A stretch of 64,000 nt of DNA, taken from NCBI GenBank assembly GCA_027924645.1, contig BSBN01001751.1, forward strand, positions 806,001 through 870,000, written 5' to 3'. The position numbers were made by a program, and so were the translations under genes. The stretch is from Cunninghamia lanceolata. Taxonomy: Eukaryota > Streptophyta > Pinopsida > Cupressales > Cupressaceae. The notes under the pieces are model-generated. The model saw nothing but the letters and a program-made list of their open reading frames with translations, was not told the DNA's origin and ran no database searches. Shown in pieces: positions 1 through 9,768 of this stretch (positions within the stretch are counted from its first letter, which is position 1; the number at the start of each line of letters is the position of its first letter).

Positions 1-806
1 GATTGGTCTGTAAGGGTTATTCTCAAGTAGAAGGAGTTGACTTTGAAGAAACTTTTTCTCCGGTAGCAAGGATTGAAGCAATCAGATTATTTCCTGCCTT
101 TGCTGTCTTCAAAGATTTCAAGGTATATCAGATGGATGTCAAGTTTGCTTTCCTAAATGGTGATTTGGAAGAAGAAGTATACATTGAGCAACTAGATGGA
201 TTTCAATTATCTGATCATGAAGCTATGGTCTGCAAGCTGAAGAAGGCATTGTATGGACTCAAACAAGCCCCAAGAGCCTGGTATGAAAGATTGGACAAAC
301 ATCTTTTAAAGATTGGTTTCAACAAATGTACTGCTGACAGTAATCTGTATTTCAAGATTGATCATGAAAATATCTTGATTGTTGAAGTATTTGTTGATGA
401 TATCATGTTTGGAGGAAAAGATAGTATGTGCAAGACTTTTACAAATCAAATGAAAAGTGAATTTGAGATGTCTATGTTTGGGGAAATGAATTTCTTCTTG
501 GGTCTGCAAATCACTCAAACAAAGAAAGGAATCTTCATATCACAGACCAAATATGTGAAAGAATTGTTGAAGAAATTTGGGATGGAATATTCAAAGCCAA
601 TGAATAATCCCATGGCAACCAGATGTAAGCTGAGTAAAGATGATGAATCTCCTTAGATTGATCCAAAAAAGTACAGGTCAATGATTGAAGGATTGCTCTA
701 CCTCACTCAAACTAGACCTGATATTATGAATGATGTTGGTCTTGTTGCCAGATTCCAACCTAATCCTAGAGAGTCTCATGTCATGGCAATCAAGAGAATT
801 ATCAAA
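1..806 (+). pseudogene. copia-1 reverse transcriptase (partial, window edge)
   Basis: This is the central and C-terminal part of a Ty1/copia reverse transcriptase, which copies element RNA into DNA in cytoplasmic particles. The sequence enters mid-domain at [19 protein letters not shown]. It then shows the [16 protein letters not shown] block and the catalytic loop as FVDDIMFGG (usually YVDDI; both aspartates are kept). A TAG stop follows DDESP near 653-655, but the frame carries on with SMIEGLLYLTQTRPDI, a standard copia segment. A frameshift near 806 then breaks the link to RNase H. The gag, protease and integrase halves lie before the window. Copia family assignment is secure; the element is dead as read. 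Confidence 0.93.
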
Positions 807-1339
807 TAAAGGGAACAGTTGAGTAGGGTTTATGGTATCCTAAGGATCATGATTTCTCTCTTCATGCATATATAGATGCTGATTGAACAGGAGATGTGGA
901 TGACTGGAAGAGTACCAGTGGTGGTGCATTCTTTTTGGGGAAAAGATTAGTTTCTTGGCTAAGCAAGAAACAAGAGGCAATATCTCTGTCCACTGCAGAA
1001 GTAGAGTATATTGCAGTAGTAGGCAGTTGCACTCAAGTATTATGGATGAAGCAAATGCTAAGAGACATCAGAGTGGAGTATGAAGAACCTATCACAATCT
1101 TCTATGATAATTCAAGTGCAATAAACATATCAAAAAATCCAGTGTTGCATTCAAAGACAAAACATATATCCATCAGGTTTCACTTTTTGAGAGAACAAGT
1201 GAACAAGAATGAAGTCAGACTGGAGTTTGTGCCCTCAAAGAATCAGATTGTAGACATTTTAACTAAACCTCTACCTAAGGACTCTTTTGAGTATCTCAAG
1301 GATAAGTTAGGGGTTATTACCCCTCTAGTTCTAAATTAA
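807..1339 (+). pseudogene. copia-1 RNase H domain
   Basis: This is the C-terminal RNase H of the copia-1 polyprotein, which removes RNA from RNA:DNA hybrids during reverse transcription. The first acidic residue lies in YIDAD, just before an in-frame stop near 884 where a tryptophan is expected. The DDWKSTSGGAFFLG block, the STAEVEYIA glutamate, the YDNSSAINISKNPVLH aspartate and the closing DILTKPLP motif follow. The frame ends at LGVITPLVLN, the normal end of a copia polyprotein, and is followed by polypurine tracts and the 3' LTR. It is out of frame with the RT by an indel near 806. Confidence 0.92.
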
Positions 1340-1490
1340 GGTGCACTGATATGCATCAGTCAGGTGGATCCTACAGTCATATCTTTGTGATCCAGATTGG
1401 TGTTAGGAAGCAGGTACCTAGGAGGAGAAGTCAGCATGATTTTGAAGTATGAGAAGTGGTTGCAAGTATGTGCCCTTTTCCATTGATGTC

Positions 1491-1503
1491 AAAGGGGGAG
1501 AGA
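1491..1503 (+). other. upstream polypurine tract copy of copia-1
   Basis: The purine run caaagggggagag lies about 145 bp upstream of a second, near-identical tract that abuts the LTR. Repeated polypurine tracts before the 3' LTR are a known feature of Sirevirus copia elements. Both copies sit in a similar context (tgatgtcaaag and atgacaaag). Confidence 0.75.
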
Positions 1504-1635
1504 AGACATGTGAAAAACAAAATATGAAAAACAAAAATGGTTGATATTAATATGAGGAGCTATGTCTGTTAGCAAGGAGAAGTTCTTATCTTGGTGGTTA
1601 AAATAGTTTTTCACATCATATGTTGCCATCAATGA

Positions 1636-1648
1636 CAAAGGGGGAGAT
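1636..1648 (+). other. polypurine tract of copia-1
   Basis: caaagggggagat directly precedes the LTR start tgttgcaagtat at 1649. This position and sequence fit the plus-strand primer of copia reverse transcription. Confidence 0.88.
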
Positions 1649-3035
1649 TGTTGCAAGTATGGGCCTAACTGGTGTTGTCATTGATGTCAACATACTCCTG
1701 TTGCATTGATGTCAAGGATTGATGAGCTGTGTGTTGAGGATATTGAGAAAATTAGCCCTATCAGAAACAGAGAAGGACAATGAGGACAGTGAAGTTCTAT
1801 GAAGCAAAGATCCTAGTCAGTTGAAGATTAGAGTATGCGCATCAAAGGGTTTGCAGATATGTGTCTGAAGGTGTTCTAACCAAGAATTCAGAGATCCGCA
1901 TGAAAATTTGGAGAAGTTATGGTCATATGAGTAAAACTAGTTTTGGCAGCTGTTCAGAGGTGAGAGAGTGGCACAAATAGGTTCGGTGAGATCTGAAAAT
2001 GCATCATATTGTTTTGTGGATCTGGTGGCATGTTTGGGAAGCTAATGTGAATTGACAACTCAATTGGTTCATGGTTTGGAGGTCCACAAGCAATCCTTCT
2101 AATGTGACAGTGATTGCCGATTGTGTTCTTGAGGTTTCGAATGAAGATGCAAATGATTACAATAAGCAGAAGTGGTACGGATGTTATTGGTGATTCAAGA
2201 AAGCTTGTGGGGGTCTCTAGATTGAGTCCAGTTCATGTTGGCGGTCCGCATTGAAGATTCAGCTTGTAATTAAAGATTTACCTTCGAGTGATGGTGTTCT
2301 TCCTAATCTTGGGTGACTAAATGATTTACGCATGTTACAGATGATCTTGAAGATGTTTTGTGAAGCATGGTGTGTTCCTCGAAGAAGATTGAAGTCACAG
2401 ATATGAGTAGCTAACAGTGTAGTGATGCACATGAAGTTTTTGTAACAAGTCAAGTTGTATTTTTGTAATTGCTCTATAATAAAATCAAGTATGTGTTGTG
2501 CTGACTTTGATGATCATCCCAAAGTCGATGTCATGTATAAATAAGATTTGTGAAGTTATTTAAAAGTATCTGTTCTCGTGATGAGAAAGTGGTAGAGAAG
2601 AGAGAAAAGTAGAGCAGAAAGCTTAAATGGAACTGTCTCAAGCATAGTGAAGATGCTAATCTCCAGTTCAAGTATGTAATATTTATATTCTTCTGTAGAC
2701 AGTGTGTCTCCTGTAGGTAGTGGGCCTCTTGTGAGCCGTGTGCTCAGGTAGTGAGCCCTAATTGGCAAGTGCCATTTTATTCTTATTCTTTTAATAGAGA
2801 ATACAATCGTGGGTTAGTCACCCCGTGGTTTTTCCCTTAACCAGGTTTTCCATGTTAAAAATCTTGGTGTTATATGTGTTGAATGTATTTATGCTCTTGA
2901 GTTATTGCATTATGCTTCCATGATTGAATCTTTGTTATACTGCTAAAATATAAGAAGGTTTTAAGTGATTAACAAACAGAATTTTGGTGACAACTGATTC
3001 ACCCCCCCTCTTAGTTGTCTATCCTAAAACCAACA
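1649..3035 (+). repeat. 3' LTR of copia-1
   Basis: This 1,387-bp LTR starts TGTTGCAAG right after the polypurine tract and ends ACCAACA, with short inverted termini (TGTTG/CAACA). The start is near-identical to the copia-2 LTR at 20963. A TATA box lies at 2536-2543, and short direct repeats of the type tagtg(a/g)gcc lie at 2700-2760. A stem-loop close to the 3' end (arms 2989-2997 and 3011-3019, C-rich loop) is shared by all copia LTRs in the window. The 5' partner LTR is outside the window. The LTR abuts the 3' end of the PMD pseudogene. Confidence 0.88.
2536..2543 (+). promoter_or_regulatory. TATA box in copia-1 LTR
   Basis: TATAAATA lies about 890 bp into the LTR, in sense orientation. 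Copia-2 (TATAAAAA, 21802-21809) and copia-3 (TATAAATT, 47818-47825) have a TATA-like box at a comparable place. Confidence 0.6.
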
Positions 3036-5027
3036 CCACCTCCATCTCCTCCACCACTATCTCCTCCACAACAATATCCTCCTCCTCTGCTCTTGCCTCC
3101 ACGATCATGTCTATATCCTCAGTTGGATATGTCATACGAGTGGGCCGCCACGTCTGGCACCATGTGTCATATGCCAGTGTGGTCCCTGCATCTCCCACCG
3201 TACTCCTACAATCCCACATTAGTTGCTATAAAGATGTGAAGTCTCCTATAGCCACCTGAGGCCCTATAGTCAATGACCATCTCTCATCTCATGGTGTCCA
3301 CGCAAATATCACCATCTACTGAGGAACATCCTGTCACAACCCAAACTAGTACATGACCCATGACGATAGATACATGTTGATGGTGTGGTCACCTCGACCC
3401 ATTAGATACTGCAGCTAGAATGTATACGGCAGATGAATATCATCATCTAGGCATGGCTCCACTCCAACATATGGTCGCCAGGTGACCCGAATCAAATCAT
3501 CCAACACTCGTCGCCAATACCGCACCTACCCTGTGTGGGAATACTCAATAGGCTACCGATACAAAAATACAAATGCCTTGAACTATCAGTAATAATACCC
3601 TCCCCTCAGCCTCATGATAGCAATATGCTCCTAGGTCCACACATGCAATAGTGTGACCCCACCTAATAATGTTGAATCATAGTGATAGACCACAGTATGC
3701 ATCTCATGATATAATTGTGCAAGCATACAAGGCCCCCAGGGATAGATAGTCTCATCTCACACCATCCCCTCTATCATCTCTCCCCACCTGACTAGAAAAC
3801 CTGTGTCCCACCAATTTAGCATCACCATGCCTTCAATCAATGCACACAAGAACAAGGTGAAGTGATCTACACCCATTGCCAAAGTCTCCTCGTAGCTCAT
3901 CTCTCATCTGTCTACTAATAACTCTAGCTGGCCTGGGGCAAATTCTCTGCCTAAGGCTCTTCATCCTCTCCTAACATCATACACCACTCACTTCCCATGA
4001 ATAGGTAGTTTGAGGATACGATAAACATCCTCAAGTGTGATAGTGATCTCTCCTATTAGCAGGAGAAAGGAGCATGTCTCAGGTTGATAACGCTCTAAGA
4101 GGGCCATCATCAGTGCTCTATGAGCTCATAAAACTGGCATAGATGATATCGTCAGCAACCCTAACCTTGTCAATTGACCTTGGTCAGTCCATCAAAGCTA
4201 TCAAATAGCTCCATCACCATAGGCACACGTCACTCTCGTGAACTCACAATGAAGGATATAGTCACCTGCATCCACCAATGTTTGTCAAAAAAAATACCTA
4301 TTCATTCCAAATCAACTTCTTCACAACAAATTTTCTTCCTCTAGAGCCCAAATTAATTTTGGCACCCCAATATTCCCATTTTACGCCAATCTCATGGATG
4401 GTACTACCCTATTCCTGTATGGCGCCACATTGGTAGGTGGTGCCACTGCATAGATTTTAGGCACCATTTTGGTGTAGACCCATTTATCTTTAGCTGAAAG
4501 GTGTCGTTTTACCAAATGGTGTTGCATTTCCCTTTAGTGCCAACTTGCAGGATGGTGCCACCTTACCTGATGGTATTGATTTGCCAGATTGCACCATGGC
4601 TCAGCATGGCACCAATCCTGTGGATAGTGCCACTCACCCACATGGCATTGATCAAGACGATCGCACCATAAAAAACCCCTTTCGATGCTACTTTGCCAAA
4701 ACCCTGGCCCTGCACATTATTGCACCAATACAGAAGAAGGTGCCGAAACATCTTGTTTTGGCACCGATTTCTCCCCATTTTCCCCTAATTGGATGGCACC
4801 AATCCAAAGGATGGTGCCAATCCACGTCCTTTTGGTGCCAATTGGTTCCCCGATGGCACTAAAACCCTAAAATCCATTTTCTTGAAATAATAAATGCAAC
4901 AAACACAAAAAACAACAAAGCTAGGGTTTCGGCCTACCTGGGTGCCAGCCTCCGGTGATCTCCCGCATGACCAAAATCACTCGGAAATGTGCTCAAAGTG
5001 CATGAACATGGGGTTAGGATTCGCCAT
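3036..5027 (-). pseudogene. plant mobile domain (PMD/MAIN-like) protein, decayed
   Basis: Minus-strand translation gives a classic plant mobile domain (aminotransferase-like PMD family; MAIN proteins act in plant development and silencing, and PMD genes often travel on transposons). Diagnostic stretches are ALLERYQPETCSF, GEITITLEDVYRILKLPIHG (4070-3990), then LNWWDTGFLV, and LLGGVTLLHVWTWEHIAIM (about 3670-3600). The C-terminal part is acidic, with EEEDIVVEEIVVEE repeats near 3100-3050. The likely start ATG is at 5027 (MANPNPMF), with a TATA box about 70 bp upstream. Many in-frame stops and frame changes are present. The 3' end is cut by, or abuts, the copia-1 LTR. Family call is firm; whether it was a host gene or a transposon-borne copy cannot be told here. 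Confidence 0.75.
4350..4865. repeat. GGTGCC/GGCACC-rich degenerate module
   Basis: About ten exact GGTGCC or GGCACC hexamers plus many one-base variants occur here, often as tggtgcca or tggcacca. They alternate in orientation at irregular spacing. The stretch lies in the 5' portion of the PMD pseudogene, before the domain core. Confidence 0.5.
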
Positions 5028-5095
5028 CCTCTTCTTCTCTCCTTCATCCAAGTGGCTCTATTTGTGCAAATGTGACACTTTTGGGGTCCACTTTT

Positions 5096-5105
5096 CTATT
5101 TATAG
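5096..5105 (-). promoter_or_regulatory. TATA box upstream of the PMD pseudogene
   Basis: CTATAAATAG on the minus strand lies about 70 bp before the proposed PMD start codon. The match is good and the spacing plausible, but activity is not shown. Confidence 0.45.
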
Positions 5106-5387
5106 TAAGCCATGTCATCCTCCAATACACTTTTTCCTCCCCAGGGTACAGATCATAACCTTTTTCACCCATTTTTATTCCTGTCAACCTATTTTTCTAT
5201 CCTTTATCCATTTTTCACATTGGTTTCCTCCTTTTGAGAGCTCACCCAATTTTTTTTATTTTTTCAACTGAGCTCTCGAGGGGGCATCCCTCACTCATTT
5301 CATTCCTTCCTTGCAGCTAGGGCATATTTTTCTTTGACTTGATGCCACTTCCCTGCTAGGTCATGATGCCACGTCAAAGAGGGGCAA
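5106..5387. other. non-coding stretch, pyrimidine-rich
   Basis: This is a pyrimidine-rich spacer between the PMD promoter region and an LTR start. I see no gene, structured RNA or terminal repeat in it. Confidence 0.4.
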
Positions 5388-6005
5388 ATGTAAACACCTA
5401 AAAATGTCTTCACCATCTAACCAACCTCCAACATCACCAAACACATCAATTCCCCTTCCAAACAATTAATTAAATTTTTATTTAATTAATTATCCTTTTC
5501 AACACCTGGTTTCCTATCATTTCATCCTTTAAAATTGAATTAATTTGATTAATTCAATAGTCTAACATTACCAATTAATTAAATAAATGTGCAAATATTT
5601 ATTGGACTAATTTTCCCTTTTCCCTAATCCCAATTAATTAAATAAAATATGTTTATTTAATTAATTTAACCTACTAATTACCCTATCCCTACCCTAGTTA
5701 ATTAGATATTAATTATTTAATTACCTAGCCTAACCTACATGACCATAGACCTAGGTTAATTAAATAAAACCTTATTTAATTAATCCTAACCCCTCATTAA
5801 CCCATCCCCTATTTTTTTCCATCCATATTAATTAGGTTAATTACCCTAATTAAGGTGGTCAAACCTAGCTTAACACCCTTCCCCACATCCTCCAAATAAA
5901 AAATTGATAAATATTCCACATAAATCAATTTTTTATACACACATGTCATAATCCTCATTAAATATCTCTTACACCCATTACACATGTCATAACTCATTTA
6001 TTTCC
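5388..6005 (+). repeat. left part of a gypsy LTR, interrupted by element C
   Basis: It begins tgtaaacacctaaaaatg, a typical TG start. It is rich in ttaattaaataaa-type words. It stops at the tttcc target site where element C inserted, and resumes at 11024. The plus-strand gypsy B1 coding region follows downstream, so it is probably the B1 5' LTR, but the LTR-gag junction is damaged and ownership is an inference. Confidence 0.6.
6001..6005. other. target-site duplication, left copy, element C
   Basis: tttcc here matches tttcc at 11024-11028 on the far side of element C, as expected of a 5-bp integrase duplication. Confidence 0.9.
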
Positions 6006-7529
6006 TGATGCAGAGGCATCCACACTAAAACCTTGACATACAGCATGTATGTCTACAACCTTTCATCATCATCATATTTCTGTTAACATAGTCAGGATCA
6101 TCATATTTTCCCTGCCGACTGATATCCTCCTATAGACAAACCTTTGACCTTTCGCCTGTCAGTAGCATCATCATATTCAGCAAGCGCAATCATCCTCCTG
6201 ACGATCACTGTTCACCTTACCGCCAACCTCTATCTGCAGCATCATGATGTTCGACATCATCTTCATCAGCAGGATATAAAACATCCGGTTCCTCCCATAT
6301 ATCCTGATGATGACAACTTCAAGCACCTTTCCTTCGATGCTTACGTCACCCTGATATCTGACTACTTAAACAACAGCATCAGGATATGACTTATCCGGTC
6401 ATATTGAAACATCCTGATGTTGATACTCAACTTTATACTGATGATGAATATTCTGCCGAATATCCTCCTCCCGATCCACTTAACTCCTTGATGCCTTATG
6501 CCGATACCAAAATACTTAGGGTTAGCAGGATAAACCTTTATCGGGTGATATTTCAGAATGTCCTGATGACGATTATCCTGATGACGATGACGTCATATGC
6601 AGTTCCTTCAATATCCTACTGTTGGCCAAACTTAAAATTATCGGCCCGCAATGATTTTATCAACCCGATCGACTAACTTATGCCGATATACTCTTCCTCG
6701 GCAACACCTGATGATGATCACCCCGAAACGCATTCACCTTATGCAAATGATTGCATCATGCTCACCTCCATCTACTCGGATGACGCCCGAAGTAACTGCA
6801 GGATATACACAGAAATGTCCTGATGATGCCGTTGTGACGAATTTCCAACCTTAGCGAATTTCGATCCGCCAAACCTCCTGAGGTGACCCGATCTGCTTCC
6901 TGGACAACTTTCCAGACTCTAACAACCATTACGACCTAGCACATACCCATGCTAGGGTTCTCAACACATCTCGACTACGATCCTGCAAAAATACATGTGA
7001 ACAAACAGAAAATGCAAACTAAATCCTAAACTATTGTACATAGCCATTCCACCGATTCGACGAATCAATTGGTGGAATGGATCAGCGAATCCATGCAACC
7101 ACCAGAACAGCAACTCGATTACACAATGGAATTCAAAACAGAGAATGGACACAAACAGGATCTCTTTATTGATTTCAAAAGATGCAAATACAATACTCTG
7201 TCTCTCTCTCTGTCTCACTCTGTCTCTCCTCTTCAATCTAACTCCTTAATATGTCTAAAACCAACCGATCCTAATGCATAAATAGGAACTCCTCGCAAGT
7301 ACTACCAACTCGACTCCAAGCGGCTGGGAGCTTCCAAGCGGCTGGGAGATCTAACTGAACATACAGCATAATAGCTATCCTAACAACCTACCTAAAAATA
7401 GTAAAGTATGGTCAACATGACCTTATTACATGCATTGGTCTTATAAGACCTTCTTGGAAACATTAACAAGACCTATAACTAACTAACTGCCTCATGGAGG
7501 CCAGCTGTCAGGTAGGTGCTCCTGCACCA
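6006..7529 (-). repeat. LTR of element C (3' LTR in element sense)
   Basis: This 1,524-bp LTR runs TGATGCAG to TGCACCA on the plus strand. Relative to its partner it has about 269 extra bases at roughly 6138-6405. The flanks share a short aac word, so a microhomology deletion in the other LTR is likely. It holds many cctgatga words, a TGACGTCA palindrome (6588-6595) and a tctctctgtctc microsatellite near 7198-7220. Short open frames inside it are chance. Confidence 0.88.
6588..6595. promoter_or_regulatory. TGACGTCA bZIP-type site in element C LTR
   Basis: TGACGTCA is the full palindromic core bound by TGA/bZIP factors. It is embedded in repeated cctgatgacg words and is conserved in the partner LTR at 10082-10089. 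A role as an LTR enhancer is an inference. Confidence 0.4.
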
Positions 7530-8740
7530 TACTCCCCAACAGAAAAGAACTCATGTCCCATGAGTTAGATTGTGGAAGTCCTCCACCTTTACACTTTGTC
7601 ATGTCAGTGTTCTGACCTGTTCCAGCTTTATCCTCTGCTGTCTCTTGGCTGCTCCAAGACGTCTGAACTGTAACTTGCTGTCTTGCAAGTAAATCCTCAT
7701 GCCTGTCAATGTAGGCCCTTCTCTCACATACCTTGTGTTTGTCAGGTTGTCTGACCAGAACCTCTGTCTGAACTGCCTCTTGAACTTCTGCAATGTTCAA
7801 CTCTGTCTTTCTTTCAACCTTTATAGGACAAACAATAGTCCCAACTATGACAACATCCTTGTCACCCCTCTCAACTGGTTGCTGTTTGCAAACCTGTTTC
7901 TATACCTGCTGCTGACCTCTGTCAGTCAAAACTGAAACTATCTTCAAACTGTTGTCCTTAACAACTCCCTTCCCTGCAATGTCCTCAACTGCCTTTATGC
8001 CTGCTCCTATAGGCTTCTGCACAAATGCCTTCTTTCCCACTAAAATGATTTTGGCTGCCCCCTGTGCTGCAGCATCTTCCAGCAATGGCATCAACATAAT
8101 AGTCTTCCGATCTTTCTTGATGGTGTAGGTATTAGCATACCCATCATACAGTACCCTTCTATCAAATTGCCATGGTCTACCCAACAGTAGGTGACAACAT
8201 TCCATAGGCAAAATGTCACACAAAACTCTATCATGATATGCTCCAATCTGAAAATCAACATATGCCTGTTCATATACAAAAAGTGATTGACTATCACTCA
8301 CCCAAGATTCCTTGTAAGGGTGTTGATGTGGAATCCTTTCCAAATTCAGTTTATCCACCATTTCCTGAGATACCATGTTGTCTGTGGAACCAGTATCAAT
8401 GACAACCTTACATGCTTTACCTTTGCTCTTGCATGTGGTCTTAAAAAGAGCTCTTCTTTGCATCATATCCTTTGATGTCTGCAAACTAGTTCTCCTCAGC
8501 ATCAATGCTTCTCCCTCCTCAGGATATCCATAATTGTCAGGAGCTCTATCTCCTTGATAAGTGTTTGAACTTTGCACACTTTGCTCTACTTTCTCTTCTT
8601 GCACAAGTTGTACTCTCTTGTCATTCGTTCTATCATCTCTGGATGATAAACCCTTGCTTTCTGGACATTTGAAAAATGGATGACCAAACTCACCACAGGT
8701 GTAACACTTTCCTAAAAAATGTAGTAGAACCTCTACCACT
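7492..8740 (-). pseudogene. element C zinc knuckle and aspartic protease
   Basis: This continues the gag frame after a one-base slip in a run of T/A near 8714-8719. It opens with a CX2CX4HX4C zinc knuckle (CYTCGEFGHPFFKC), used for RNA binding by Gag. It then has a linker and a retropepsin with catalytic VIDTGSTDNMV (about 8400) and the distal ILPMECCHLLLGRPWQFDR block. An in-frame stop follows RGQQQV near 7900. The same frame stays open for roughly 130 more codons and runs into the LTR, with no RT motif. Where other gypsy elements start RT, this one ends. The protease active site looks intact. Confidence 0.85.
7530..7545 (-). other. polypurine tract of element C
   Basis: On the minus strand the run ctgttggggagta ends exactly where the LTR begins (TGGTGCAGG). 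It is short for a PPT but at the right place. Confidence 0.6.
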
Positions 8741-9676
8741 TCCAAATCTGCCTCTATTACCTTTCCATCCACCTCTAAAATCAGACTGTCCCTATCCTTT
8801 ACCAGTGTCTTCTTGACCCTCATTGGTTTGCCTTGTTGTAGGGGCTAATCCTCTTCCCCTCATATTGCTTCCTCTTCCTCTCATGGACTTATCTTGTCTT
8901 CTATTCATCTTTTCTTCAATCCTGATTGCCATTTGGTAACAATCTTCCACATTCTTAGGGTTAGCTAAAACTAACTCATCCTGTATGTTCAATCTTAAGC
9001 CAGCCAAGTACCTAGCCACCTTTTCTACCTCATTCTCATGATGACCAGATCTCATACTCAATTTATAAAACTCCTCAGTATATGCCTTCACATCCATTTC
9101 CTTCTGCCTTAAAAATTGCAGCTTCTTAAACATCTGAATCTCATAATCCTTGGGTAAGAATTTACCTTTGATCCTTGCTACCATTTTATCCCATGAAGTG
9201 ATCTTTGACTTTCCTTTTTTCCTTCTCTCGGATTGTACATAATCCCACCATACCAAAGCATGACCTCCTAACTTAGTCTTTGCAATCTTTACCTCCTGAT
9301 CCTCAGCAACATCTTCACATTCAAAGTGATTATCAAGTGCAGCAATCCAATCCAGTAACTCATCTTCATTCAAACTTCCATTATACTTGGAAACATCAAC
9401 CTTTACTTTAGGTTTATCACTCTATACTGCCTTTAACAGTTTTGCAAATCTCTGGTCTTTAGCATCCAGATCTTCAGCTACCTCTTCATACTCTTCAACA
9501 GTATCTTCATCTTCTTCAGACTCACTGTCTTCCACTTCCCTCTTTTTGTTCTTCTCCAAGGCTACAAGCCTGGCTTGAAGTGCTTTAGCAAGCTCCTTCA
9601 TCTTCCTCATCCCTCTGGCATGTTTTTCCTTCATCTCCTGCAACTCCCTTGCAGTACCATTACCTTTCGGAGGCAT
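8717..9676 (-). pseudogene. element C Gag
   Basis: This Ty3/gypsy Gag forms the virus-like particle that packages element RNA. It starts at ATG 9676 (MPPKGNG), the same MPP start as D2. The N-terminus is a charged helix with an acidic tract (SESEEDEDTVEEYEEV). A stop near 9420 interrupts the frame, followed by the retrotransposon-gag core (ELLDWIAALDNHF, TKLGGHALVWWDYV, FLPKDYEIQMFKKL, VARYLAGLRLNIQDEL). An Arg-Gly-rich tail follows, broken by a stop near 8792. The frame is then lost in a homopolymer near 8716. Only two nonsense codons and one slip make it one of the better preserved Gag frames here. Confidence 0.87.
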
Positions 9677-9750
9677 TTTGTCAACCTCTCACTCCTCTAC
9701 CTCTGTCCTTTCAGTGACAGAATCAACACACAACAGCCCAGACCTTTTGC

Positions 9751-9767
9751 TGAGCTCTGATACCAGT
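9751..9767 (-). other. primer-binding site of element C (tRNA-iMet)
   Basis: On the minus strand TGGTATCAGAGCTCAGC follows the 5' LTR after a two-base spacer. It is complementary to the 3' end of plant initiator tRNA-Met. Confidence 0.85.
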
Positions 9768-9768
9768 A

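Noticed and set aside
2984..3259. Ser/Thr-rich plus-strand frame at the copia-1 LTR end
   Set aside because: It crosses the LTR boundary and is the shadow of the acidic minus-strand tail of the PMD pseudogene.
4894..5271. 125-codon plus-strand frame rich in Phe/Pro/His
   Set aside because: It opposes the PMD start and promoter, has pyrimidine-run composition and no recognisable domain.
6144..7281. Several open frames of 60-96 codons in the element C LTR
   Set aside because: They lie wholly in LTR sequence, recur at the equivalent place in the other LTR with changes, and show no domain. They are chance frames.
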